NCBI GenBank assembly: GCA_036272595.1
Contig: DATAYM010000005.1
Span: 51,789 to 115,788, forward strand
Source: Poindextera sp036272595
GTDB lineage: Bacteria > Pseudomonadota > Alphaproteobacteria > Caulobacterales > Caulobacteraceae
Direction of reading: 5' to 3'
Length of the DNA: 64,000 nt
Below are positions 10,289 through 17,572 of the stretch, one piece after another (positions within the stretch are counted from its first letter, which is position 1; each line of letters starts with the position of its first letter). Under the pieces are notes generated by a model that saw only the letters and a program-made list of their open reading frames with translations, searched no databases and was not told the origin of the DNA. The translations under genes and the position numbers were made by a program.

Positions 10289-10912
10289 TCAGGCCAGGCG
10301 GCCGCGCCCGGTCCGCGGGAGGGCCGGCGTCTCGGGCAGGCGCAGGGCGCCGGTGATGAAGAGCCAGATCTTCTCGGTCAGCTCGCCGCGATCGGGACGC
10401 TTGCCGCCGACCAGGGCGCCGATCAGCGCCTGGCGGATGCCGCCGATCATCAGCGCGATGGTCAGCCTTGGGTCGAATGCGGCGGGAATGGCGCCCTCGC
10501 GCTGGGCGGCCCGCAGGTTGTAGGCGCCGGCGGTCAGCTGGCGCTTGGTGAAGGCGAGCTCGACGTCGAGCACTTCCGCCGCGCGGCTGAGCGGCCCGAC
10601 CACGATCGGCGCGAAAGGATGGTCGTAGTGGAAGGAGATGTAGGCGGCGACCCGCTCCTTTTCCCGGCCGGCCCAGTCGCGCGAGACCAGGTTGGCCGGA
10701 TTGAACGCCACCTCCTCCAGCCGGTTGTAGAAGGCTTCGACGACGGCGGCGATCAGGCCGGCCTTGGAGCCGAAGTGGTGATAGGCGAGGCCCACCGAGA
10801 CCTTCGCCCGCTTGGCCACGGCCTGCATCTCCAGCAGCCCGTGACCCTGGATCAGCTCCTCCTGGGCGGCCTGGATCAGCCGCGCCGCTGTGCCGATCTG
10901 CCTTTCGACCAT
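10289..10912 (-). CDS. TetR family transcriptional regulator
   Basis: About 207 residues with a TetR helix-turn-helix at the N-terminus (ARLIQAAQEELIQGHGLLEM then AKVSVGLAYHHFGSKAGLI) and a helical effector domain. The ATG at 10912 gives MVERQIGTAAR; a longer frame reads through the promoter and is rejected. A 14-bp perfect palindrome lies 18 bp upstream in an unusually AT-rich stretch between this gene and the divergent hydrolase at 11052, which suggests autoregulation and control of that gene. fabA lies downstream in the same orientation and could be co-transcribed. Confidence 0.88.
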   Translation of the reverse strand: MVERQIGTAARLIQAAQEELIQGHGLLEMQAVAKRAKVSVGLAYHHFGSKAGLIAAVVEAFYNRLEEVAFNPANLVSRDWAGREKERVAAYISFHYDHPFAPIVVGPLSRAAEVLDVELAFTKRQLTAGAYNLRAAQREGAIPAAFDPRLTIALMIGGIRQALIGALVGGKRPDRGELTEKIWLFITGALRLPETPALPRTGRGRLA

Positions 10913-10930
10913 GTCCGGGATTCCAGATTG

Positions 10931-10944
10931 AATTGAATTCAATT
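10931..10944. promoter_or_regulatory. Candidate TetR operator palindrome
   Basis: AATTGAATTCAATT is a perfect 14-bp palindrome in the divergent promoter region between the TetR gene (start 10912, minus) and the hydrolase gene (start 11052, plus). The surrounding AT-rich stretch stands out in this GC-rich window. Binding by the adjacent regulator is inferred from position. Confidence 0.6.
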
Positions 10945-11051
10945 TAACCAATTGGGATCGGTGGTCAATGGCGCCCATTTCCCGTTCCCTGGGTTTGCCG
11001 GCAGGCTTAAGATCGGCTCTCAAGCAAAAACAACATCAGGGAGCGACGGCC

Positions 11052-11858
11052 ATGGCGGTCACCGAACTGGACATCGAGGCGCCGGCGCAGATCCGGCATG
11101 GCGACATCACCGTCTCCGACGGCGTGCGCATCCACTATCAGGAGGCGGGCGAGGGCGTGCCGGTGGTGCTGCTGCATGGCTACACCAGCTGCTGCGACGC
11201 CTCATGGTTCGCCGACGGCATGGCCAAGGAGCTGGCCCGGACCCACCGGGTGATCGGCATCGACGCCCGCGGCCACGGCCGCAGCGAAAAGCCGCACGAT
11301 CCCGACAAGTACGACGGCGACCGCATGCCGCGCGACGTGATCGAGGTGCTGGACGCGCTCGGCGTCGAAAAGGCCCACTTCCACGGCTATTCCATGGGCG
11401 GCGGCATCGTCGCCCACCTGATGGCCCGTCATCCCGGCCGCTTCATCACCGCCGGCTTCGGCGGCTCCGGCGTGCGCGAGAGCGACGAGGCCCTGGCCGC
11501 CCAGGCCGCGGCGCTGGACCCGCAAGGGACCGATCCGGATCAGGACGCCGGCCGCGCCAGGCTGGCGGCCCGCGCCGACCGCGACGACGCGGCGCTGAAG
11601 GCGGTGCAGGACGGCCGCACCGCCAAGCCGTCCACCGCCCCGCCGCTGGAGCTGAGCACGATCGATTTTCCGGTGCAGGCGGTGAATGGCGAGTTCGACG
11701 CACCGATCTCCAAGACCCAGAGGCTGGAGCGCGAGGTGAAGGATTTCCGCGCCGTGATCCTGCCCGGCCACGGCCACAACACCGTCACCACGGCCGGCTT
11801 CACGCCCCGGCTCTATATCGACACGGTGGCCGACTTCATCCGGGCGATGGATCCCTAG
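11052..11858 (+). CDS. Alpha/beta fold hydrolase
   Basis: About 268 residues. Seen: oxyanion motif LLHGYTSC, DARGHGRSEKP after strand 4, nucleophile elbow HGYSMGG (GxSxG-type), an acid in NGEFDAPIS, and a catalytic His in LPGHGHN. This is a soluble hydrolase of the peroxidase/esterase/dehalogenase superfamily; substrate unknown. The start at 11052 (MAVTELD) follows AGGGAG; a longer frame from 10968 would begin in the promoter. Divergent from the TetR gene with a shared operator-like palindrome, so probably its target. Confidence 0.87.
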   Translation: MAVTELDIEAPAQIRHGDITVSDGVRIHYQEAGEGVPVVLLHGYTSCCDASWFADGMAKELARTHRVIGIDARGHGRSEKPHDPDKYDGDRMPRDVIEVLDALGVEKAHFHGYSMGGGIVAHLMARHPGRFITAGFGGSGVRESDEALAAQAAALDPQGTDPDQDAGRARLAARADRDDAALKAVQDGRTAKPSTAPPLELSTIDFPVQAVNGEFDAPISKTQRLEREVKDFRAVILPGHGHNTVTTAGFTPRLYIDTVADFIRAMDP

Positions 11859-11911
11859 GGCGCAGTGCGTTCCTCTGGACCGTCAACCCCGCTGGAGCGC
11901 GCAGCCACCGC

Positions 11912-12274
11912 TCAGCGCCAATGGTGGCCGCGCCAGCCCCAGCCGTGATAGCCGCCCCGCTCCCAACCGCCGTACCAGCGGCCGCCGATGAAATGGCGCG
12001 GTCCGCCGTACCAGATCGGCCCGGCGTAATAGGCCGGCTCGTCGTAGTAGATCGGGGGCGGCGGAGGCGGCGGCGCCTCGCGATAGACGATCGGGGCCGG
12101 CGGCGGCGGGGCGGGAAGATAGTGGTAGACCGCCTCGCGCCGGACGGACCGGTGCACCGGGTGATGGTAGACCACCGGGCAGCGGCAGCTGCAGTGGGCG
12201 TCGGCCGGGGCCGCGGTTGCGGCAAGACCCCCGCCGAAGGTGGCGGCGGCGAGCGCCGCGCTCAGCATCTTCAT
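11912..12274 (-). CDS. Exported Tyr/His/Pro-rich small protein
   Basis: A 120-residue protein with a clear signal peptide (AALAAATFGGGLAATAAPADA, cleavage likely near residue 26), a cysteine cluster HCSCRCP, then proline runs and a C-terminus rich in Tyr, His, Gly and Trp (YGGWERGGYHGWGWRGHHWR). No enzyme domain is visible. The composition suggests a secreted low-complexity protein that could bind metal or the envelope, but that is speculation. Another exported Tyr/His/Gly-rich protein lies divergently at 12667. Confidence 0.72.
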   Translation of the reverse strand: MKMLSAALAAATFGGGLAATAAPADAHCSCRCPVVYHHPVHRSVRREAVYHYLPAPPPPAPIVYREAPPPPPPPIYYDEPAYYAGPIWYGGPRHFIGGRWYGGWERGGYHGWGWRGHHWR

Positions 12275-12389
12275 CTTGGCGTCTCCTCGTTCAGAATTCG
12301 CGCCGGCCGCACCGCGGCACGGTTACGAAATCGTTAACGAGAGTGGCGCGCCGGCCATGAACGGCGCCTGAACCCGGCGTTCGGTGAAC

Positions 12390-12530
12390 GTTGAGATCGA
12401 TCAGGCTGACCGCATGGCCGGCGCGGCCCAGCACCAGAGCCAGCAGCGAGCCGGCCATGCCGCCGCCGACGATGAGGATACGCCCGTCGGGGCCAATGGC
12501 GTCGTCGTCCCCGCGAACGGCTTCGACCAA
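12390..12530 (-). pseudogene. Remnant of an FAD-dependent oxidoreductase N-terminus
   Basis: In the minus-strand frame, residues read RILIVGGGMAGSLLALVLGR then AGHAVSLIDLN, a textbook FAD-binding beta-alpha-beta unit with GxGxxG and the strand-2 acidic residue. No start codon lies just before it, and the similarity to a flavoprotein stops after about 35 residues, where the sequence becomes arginine-rich and soon ends. The rest of a flavoenzyme is absent on either side. I read it as a fragment left by deletion. It sits between two exported low-complexity protein genes. Confidence 0.55.
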
Positions 12531-12666
12531 TTCAGCCCTCCCGCCCGAAATGAACACCAAAGGCCGATTGCAAGCCGCGCCGGTTTTGTCTCTCGCGCGC
12601 CGGAACTGGCTGAGCTTTAGTGCGTTAGGACGACAAGGGGTTTTCAGGGCGCAAGGACACATACCC

Positions 12667-13086
12667 ATGGCTTCACGATTGATCACGGCGGCCATTGCCG
12701 CCCTCAGCCTGGTCACGGCCGCGGCGCCGGCGATGCAGGCGATGGCGCAACACCATCCCGGCGGCGCCGGCGGCAGCCACGGCGGCGGCGGCAACAGTGG
12801 CGGCGGCCGCGGCGGTTTCAGCGGCGGCAACAGCGGCGGCGGCCGTAGCGGTTTCAGCGGCGGCGGTCGCGGCGGTTATGGCGGTGGCGGCGGTGGCGGG
12901 TATCGCGGCGGCGGCCACCGGGGTGGCGGCGGCGACGCCGCTGGCGCCTTGATCGGTGGCTTGGCCCTGGGCGCGGCGCTCGGCTATTACGGCGGCCACC
13001 CCTACTATTGCCGGCACCATCACCATTGGCGCTGGAGCCCCTACTACCATCGCTATGTCTACTACTATGCCGGCGGCTACTGCTGA
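12667..13086 (+). CDS. Exported glycine-rich, Tyr/His-tailed protein
   Basis: A 139-residue protein: signal peptide (ITAAIAALSLVTAAAPAMQAMA), then about 55 residues of Gly-rich repeats of the type GGGRGGFSGGN, a small hydrophobic glycine-zipper-like segment (GALIGGLALGAALGYYGG), and a tail packed with Tyr, His and Trp and ending YYYAGGYC. No catalytic domain. The ATG at 12667 begins the signal peptide; the longer open frame upstream is not supported. The glycine-zipper segment suggests membrane or envelope association. Function unknown. Confidence 0.75.
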   Translation: MASRLITAAIAALSLVTAAAPAMQAMAQHHPGGAGGSHGGGGNSGGGRGGFSGGNSGGGRSGFSGGGRGGYGGGGGGGYRGGGHRGGGGDAAGALIGGLALGAALGYYGGHPYYCRHHHHWRWSPYYHRYVYYYAGGYC

Positions 13087-13089
13087 TCG

Positions 13090-13126
13090 GACGGTGACGC
13101 CGGCGGTGTAGCTTCCCGTCACCGTC
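13090..13126 (+). terminator. Stem-loop after the glycine-rich protein gene
   Basis: GACGGTGACG (13090-13099) and CGTCACCGTC (13117-13126) form a perfect 10-bp stem with a 17-base loop just after the stop codon at 13086. There is no U-run, so it may slow or protect transcript ends rather than act as a classical terminator. Confidence 0.5.
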
Positions 13127-13163
13127 GGCCGGTGGGACACTCAGGATCGAATGGAGATTCTGC

Positions 13164-14102
13164 GTGCCCCACGAGTCCCTGCCGCCGCCAGGCGAGATGA
13201 TCGACATCGGCGGCCGGCGCCTGCATTGCATCCGCAAGGGCGCGGGCCGGCCGACGGTGGTGTTCGAGTCCGGCGGCGGTGGCGGATCGGCCATCCAGGA
13301 CCTGCCGGCGCAGCGCCTGGTCTCCGCCTTTGCGCGCACCCTCATCTATGACCGGGCCGGCCTCGGCTGGAGCGATCCGCCGCCGCCCGGCCGCTCCTTC
13401 GTCGAGCGGGCGGGCGATCTGCACGCCCTGCTGGCGGCGGTCGGCGAGACGCCGCCCTATGTCCTGGTCGGCGGCTCGTTCGGCGGCCTGACCGCCCGCG
13501 CCTTCGCCTATCGATACCCGGACGAGATCGCCGGCATGGTGCTGCTCGACGCCGCCGAGGAGCAGAAATACTTCCCGACCATGGCCCTTCGCCGCGCCTG
13601 GCACGACGCGGATCTCAAGGCGGCCGCCGCGCAGGTGGCCAGCGGCGAGGCGCGTCGAGAGGCCGAGCCCCAGGTCGCGCGGGCGCGCTGGTTCACCGAT
13701 GACGAAAAGCCGCTGCTGCTTGAGATCGTCTCGCGGCCCAGCCACTTCCACGCCTCGCTCGAGGAACTGACCGCCATCGACGCGACGGCGCCTGAGATGC
13801 AGCGCGCCGGCGGCTTCGGCCATCTCGGCGACCGGCCGCTGATCGTGCTCAGCAGCGGCAAGCGGCCCACCGGCGACTACGCCGTCTGGGCGGAGGGCGC
13901 CGAAGAGGCCCAGCGGCGCCTGGCGCGCCTCTCGAGGAACAGCGCCCACATCACAGCGCCGCACACCGGACACTCCATGGCGATGGAAAACCCGCCCCTG
14001 GCCGCCGCCGCCATCGCCGCGGTGATCAAGGCCGCGGCCGGCGCGCCGCTGGATGTGACCGAGGTCGAGCGGCTGGCCGCATCGCCGCCGCCGAGGCCCT
14101 AA
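13164..14102 (+). CDS. Alpha/beta hydrolase
   Basis: A 312-residue protein with GTG start. Seen: ESGGGGGSA near the oxyanion position, YDRAGLGWSDPP, the nucleophile elbow VGGSFGG (GxSxG), and a C-terminal catalytic His in PHTGHSM. No signal peptide. This resembles the S33/epoxide-hydrolase-like group; the substrate is not identifiable. The stop codon overlaps that of the convergent sdhA-like gene by 4 bp. Confidence 0.85.
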   Translation: MPHESLPPPGEMIDIGGRRLHCIRKGAGRPTVVFESGGGGGSAIQDLPAQRLVSAFARTLIYDRAGLGWSDPPPPGRSFVERAGDLHALLAAVGETPPYVLVGGSFGGLTARAFAYRYPDEIAGMVLLDAAEEQKYFPTMALRRAWHDADLKAAAAQVASGEARREAEPQVARARWFTDDEKPLLLEIVSRPSHFHASLEELTAIDATAPEMQRAGGFGHLGDRPLIVLSSGKRPTGDYAVWAEGAEEAQRRLARLSRNSAHITAPHTGHSMAMENPPLAAAAIAAVIKAAAGAPLDVTEVERLAASPPPRP

Positions 14103-15883
14103 TAGACCCGGGCTTTCGGCGGGATGTAGGCGACCTCGTTGGTCAGGGTGAAGGCGTGTACCGGCCGGTAGCCGATGGCGACCGCGCCGCGCTCGTCCAG
14201 CCAGGCCAGGGTGTGCTTCATCCAGGTCTCGTCGTCGCGGGCCGGATAGTCCTCCCGCGCATGGGCGCCGCGGCTCTCCTGGCGCTCGAAGGCGCTTCTG
14301 ATCGTGACCATGGCCTGGCCGATCAGGTTGTCGAATTCCAGGGTCTCCATCAGGTCGGTGTTCCAGACCAGGCCGTGATCGGCGACGCGTAGGTCGGCCT
14401 TGGCGGCGAACAGGCCCTGCATGAGGTCGACCCCCTTGGCCAGCACCTCGCCGGTGCGGAACACCGCCGCGTGCTCCTGCATGGTCTTCTGCATCTCCAG
14501 CCTGAGCACGGCGGTCGGCGCACCGCCGGCCGCATGCCGCAGCCGGTCGAATCGCGCCAGGTGCGGCTCGCTCAACGCCGCCTTCGGCTCCGGCTGGCAG
14601 TCGCCGGGCGTCAGCACGGCGCCGCAGCGCAGGGCCGCCGCGCGCCCGAATACCGTCAGGTCGATCAGCGAGTTGGAGCCCAACCGGTTCGCGCCGTGCA
14701 CGGAGACGCAGGCCGCCTCGCCGACGGCCATCAGCCCCGGAACCACGGCGTCGATATCGTCGCCGCGCCGGGTCAGCGCCTCGCCATGCAGGTTGGCCGG
14801 CACGCCGCCCATGGAATAGTGACAGGTGGGCAGGATCGGGATCGGCTCGCGGGTCACGTCGACGCCGGCGAACACCCGGGCGCTCTCGGTGATGCCGGGG
14901 AGGCGCGCGTGCAGGATCGCCGGGTCCAGATGGTCCAGGTGCAGGAAAATATGGTCCTTCTTTGCGCCCACGCCGCGGCCCTCGCGGATCTCCATCACCA
15001 TGGCTCGGCAGACCACGTCGCGGCTGGCCAAGTCCTTGGCCGTCGGCGCATAGCGCTCCATGAAGCGTTCGCCCTCGGAATTGGTCAGGTAGCCGCCCTC
15101 GCCGCGGGCGCCCTCGGTGATCAGCACCCCGGCGCCGTAGACGCCGGTGGGATGGAACTGCACGAACTCCGCATCCTGCAGCGGCAGGCCGGCGCGCAAG
15201 GCCATGCCGCCGCCGTCGCCGGTGCAGGTGTGGGCGTTGGTGGTGCTGAAATAGATGCGGCCGTAGCCGCCGGTGGCCAGGATCACCCGCTGGGCGCTGA
15301 ACCGGTGCAGGGACCCGTCGTCCAGCTTCCAGGCGGTCAGCCCGCGACAGACCCCGTCGTCCATCATCAGGTCGATGGCGAAATACTCGATGAAGAACTC
15401 CACCTCGTGCTTCAGCGCCTGGCCGTACAGGGTATGCAGCATGGCGTGGCCGGTGCGGTCGGCCGCGGCGCAGGTGCGCTGGATCGGCGCCTCGCCAAAG
15501 TTCCGGGTCATGCCGCCGAAGGCGCGCTGATAGATCTTGCCGTCCTCGGTGCGTGAAAACGGCACGCCCCAATGCTCCAACTCCAGCACGGCGGCTGGGG
15601 CCTGCTTGACCAGGTATTCGATGGCGTCCTGGTCGCCCAGCCAGTCGGCGCCCTTGACCGTGTCGTACATGTGCCAGCGCCAGTCGTCCGCGCCCATATT
15701 GCCCAGCGCCGCCGAGATGCCGCCTTGCGCCGCCACGGTGTGCGACCGGGTCGGGAAGACCTTGCTGATGCAGGCGGTGTTCAGGCCGGCCTCGGCGCAG
15801 CCGAGCGCCGCGCGCAAGCCCGAGCCGCCGGCGCCCAGCACCACGACGTCGTAGCTGTGGTCGACAAGCTGGTAGGTCGCCAT
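14099..15883 (-). CDS. sdhA: Succinate dehydrogenase/fumarate reductase flavoprotein subunit, solitary
   Basis: A 594-residue flavoprotein of full SdhA length. Seen: FAD motif GAGGSG at residues 18-23, the flavinylation segment RSHTVAAQGG with H48 as the probable covalent FAD site, the substrate-binding QFHPTGVYGAG, the catalytic-arginine region ARGEGGYLTN, and RLGSNSLIDL. It ends IPPKARVY as SdhA does. Known role: oxidises succinate to fumarate as part of complex II. Oddly, no sdhB, sdhC or sdhD lies beside it; the neighbours are a hydrolase and a divergent LysR gene. It may be a second paralogue or be assembled with subunits encoded elsewhere. Confidence 0.92.
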   Translation of the reverse strand: MATYQLVDHSYDVVVLGAGGSGLRAALGCAEAGLNTACISKVFPTRSHTVAAQGGISAALGNMGADDWRWHMYDTVKGADWLGDQDAIEYLVKQAPAAVLELEHWGVPFSRTEDGKIYQRAFGGMTRNFGEAPIQRTCAAADRTGHAMLHTLYGQALKHEVEFFIEYFAIDLMMDDGVCRGLTAWKLDDGSLHRFSAQRVILATGGYGRIYFSTTNAHTCTGDGGGMALRAGLPLQDAEFVQFHPTGVYGAGVLITEGARGEGGYLTNSEGERFMERYAPTAKDLASRDVVCRAMVMEIREGRGVGAKKDHIFLHLDHLDPAILHARLPGITESARVFAGVDVTREPIPILPTCHYSMGGVPANLHGEALTRRGDDIDAVVPGLMAVGEAACVSVHGANRLGSNSLIDLTVFGRAAALRCGAVLTPGDCQPEPKAALSEPHLARFDRLRHAAGGAPTAVLRLEMQKTMQEHAAVFRTGEVLAKGVDLMQGLFAAKADLRVADHGLVWNTDLMETLEFDNLIGQAMVTIRSAFERQESRGAHAREDYPARDDETWMKHTLAWLDERGAVAIGYRPVHAFTLTNEVAYIPPKARVY

Positions 15884-15968
15884 GGCGATCCCTCGGGCGG
15901 ACAGTCTTCGCCGTTCAAGAATTTACGCTGGGCGGGCCCGCGATAAAGACGTAGTTCTGGCATCCATC

Positions 15969-15985
15969 CTTCGTGAAAGACGAAG
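15969..15985. promoter_or_regulatory. Candidate LysR-type site at the LysR gene start
   Basis: CTTCGT-GAAAG-ACGAAG is a perfect 6-bp inverted repeat with a 5-base spacer that contains a T-N11-A core, the usual LysR-type pattern. It ends one base before the LysR ATG at 15987 and lies in the 103-bp gap shared with divergent sdhA. Binding is inferred. Confidence 0.4.
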
Positions 15986-15986
15986 C

Positions 15987-16871
15987 ATGCGGTTCGATCT
16001 AATCGATCTGAAACTGTTCGTCGACATCGTCGAGGCCGGCGCCATCACCCGCGGCGCCGAGCGCAGCGCCCTGGCCCTGGCGGCGGCGTCCACCCGGTTG
16101 AAGGCGATGGAAGACGTGTCCGGCGCGCCGCTGCTGATCCGCGGCCGCCGGGGCGTGTCACTGACCGCGGCCGGCGCGACCTTGCTGAAGCACGCCCGCC
16201 TGATCCTGGCCCAGAGCGCCCGGCTGCGCGAGGACCTGGGCGTCTACGCCGGCGGGGCGGCCGGCCATGTCCGGCTGCTGGCCAACACCAACGCTTCGAC
16301 CGAGTTCCTGCCCGAGGCGCTGAGCGCCTTCCTGGCCGCGCATCCGCACGTGACCGTCGACCTGGAGGAGCGGCTGTCGGACGAGATCGTCGCCCTGATC
16401 GCCGAGGGCGTCGGCGATATCGGCATCGTCGCCGGCACCGTCGGCATGGGCCGGCTGCAGACCTTCCCGTTCCGCTCCGACCGCTTCGTCGTGGTGACCG
16501 GCGCCGGCCACGACCTGGCCGATCGGCAGGCCGTCGCCTTCGCCGACGTGCTGGGTTTCGATTTCGTCGGCCTCGATCGGGCCAGCGCCCTGCAGCGCTT
16601 CCTGGCCGCCAAGGCCGCCCCGCTCGGCCAGATGCTGCGGCTGAGGGTGCAACTGCGTAGCTTCGACGCCGTCTGCCGGTTGGTCGCCGCCGGTGTCGGC
16701 ATCGGCGTCGTGCCGCTGACCACGGCGACACGCGCGGCGCTCACCCTGCCGATCACGGTCATCGACCTGGAGGACGACTGGGCGATCCGTGAGCTGACGA
16801 TCTGCGTGCGCGACCTCGAGTCCGCCGCGCCCTATGCCCGCGAACTGGTGCGCAGCCTGCGGGCGGCCTAG
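15987..16871 (+). CDS. LysR family transcriptional regulator
   Basis: About 294 residues. The N-terminal winged helix reads LKLFVDIVEAGAITRGAERS then ASTRLKAMEDVSGAPLLIRG, followed by a LysR substrate-binding domain (GHVRLLANTNASTEFLPEAL; VGDIGIVAGTVG). The ATG at 15987 gives the canonical RFDLIDLKLF beginning; upstream residues from 15882 overlap sdhA and are rejected. Divergent from the solitary sdhA, so sdhA is the most likely target. The effector is unknown. Confidence 0.92.
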   Translation: MRFDLIDLKLFVDIVEAGAITRGAERSALALAAASTRLKAMEDVSGAPLLIRGRRGVSLTAAGATLLKHARLILAQSARLREDLGVYAGGAAGHVRLLANTNASTEFLPEALSAFLAAHPHVTVDLEERLSDEIVALIAEGVGDIGIVAGTVGMGRLQTFPFRSDRFVVVTGAGHDLADRQAVAFADVLGFDFVGLDRASALQRFLAAKAAPLGQMLRLRVQLRSFDAVCRLVAAGVGIGVVPLTTATRAALTLPITVIDLEDDWAIRELTICVRDLESAAPYARELVRSLRAA

Positions 16872-17437
16872 CCAGCGCCTTGCGTGGCGTGGCGGCCCTC
16901 GGCGAACTCCTCGATCATCTTGGAGCAGAAGGCCGGCAGGTCGTCCGGCTTGCGCGAGGTGACCAGGCCGTTGTCGACCACCACCTCCTCGTCAACCCAT
17001 TCGGCCCCGGCGTTGCGCAGGTCGGCCTCCAGCGACGGCCAGGAGGTCATGCGCCGGCCCTCGACCGCCTCGGCGTTGATCAGGGTCCAGGGCCCATGGC
17101 AGATGGCCGCGATCGGCTTGCCGGCGTCGGCGAACGAGCGGACGAAATCGATGGCCTTGGATTCCAGCCGCAGCGCATCGGGGTTGATCACCCCGCCCGG
17201 CAGCACGATGGCGTCGTATTGGGCCGCGTCGGCATGGGCCAGGTCGCGGTCCACACGCACCTTGCCGCCCTTGTCGTGGTGGTTGAAGCCCTGGATGTCG
17301 CCGGTCTTGGGGGCGACGATCTCGACCTCGGCGCCCTCAGCGCGCAACGCCTCGACGGGCTTTTCCAGCTCGACCTGTTCGAACCCGTCGGTGGCGAGCA
17401 CCGCGACCTTGTGACCTTGCAGCCGATGGCTGGCCAT
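16868..17437 (-). CDS. DJ-1/PfpI family protein
   Basis: A 189-residue protein of the class I glutamine-amidotransferase-like fold. Seen: VAVLATDGFEQVEL at the N-terminus, YDAIVLPGGVINPD, and the nucleophile elbow AAICHGPW with C113 followed by His, typical of PfpI/YhbO proteins. Known members are linked to protease, deglycase or glyoxalase-like stress protection; the reaction here cannot be assigned. The ATG at 17437 starts MASHRLQGHKVAVL. Its promoter lies in the same intergenic region as the siderophore-interacting protein gene, and its stop overlaps the LysR stop by 4 bp. Confidence 0.9.
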   Translation of the reverse strand: MASHRLQGHKVAVLATDGFEQVELEKPVEALRAEGAEVEIVAPKTGDIQGFNHHDKGGKVRVDRDLAHADAAQYDAIVLPGGVINPDALRLESKAIDFVRSFADAGKPIAAICHGPWTLINAEAVEGRRMTSWPSLEADLRNAGAEWVDEEVVVDNGLVTSRKPDDLPAFCSKMIEEFAEGRHATQGAG

Positions 17438-17530
17438 GGGGAGATCTCCGTCCCTGAATGGATGATGGGCCTTGAACCGGCGGCGGCGACGCGGAGTTCC
17501 TGCCGATCGGCGCTTGATTTTGGATACAGT

Positions 17531-17561
17531 CCAGATATATCGGAAAATAAGATATATCTGG
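17531..17561. promoter_or_regulatory. Perfect inverted repeat upstream of the SIP gene
   Basis: CCAGATATATC - 9 bases - GATATATCTGG: 11-bp arms, perfect, ending 11 bp before the ATG at 17573. Each arm contains the palindrome GATATATC, so the site can also be read as two copies of one operator. It overlaps where a promoter -10 or start site would be, fitting a repressor. In enteric bacteria the SIP reductase YqjH is controlled by the PadR-type repressor YqjI; the analogy is inference, since no PadR gene is in this window. Confidence 0.7.
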
Positions 17562-17572
17562 AGAATGACAGA

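Noticed and set aside
10968..11051. Longer N-terminus for the hydrolase starting at 10968
   Set aside because: The added residues fall in the divergent promoter; 11052 has the better ribosome-binding site and fits the family start.
12291..12830. Long minus-strand frame containing the flavoprotein-like segment as a complete gene
   Set aside because: It starts inside the glycine-rich gene with Pro/Arg runs, and only about 35 residues look like an enzyme; treated as a fragment instead.
12780..12910. Repeat-like GGCGGC units suggesting a tandem repeat or CRISPR
   Set aside because: They encode Gly repeats of an exported protein; unit length and sequence drift do not fit a CRISPR.
13119..15572. 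817-residue minus-strand frame across the hydrolase and sdhA
   Set aside because: Shadow of two genes with clear motifs.
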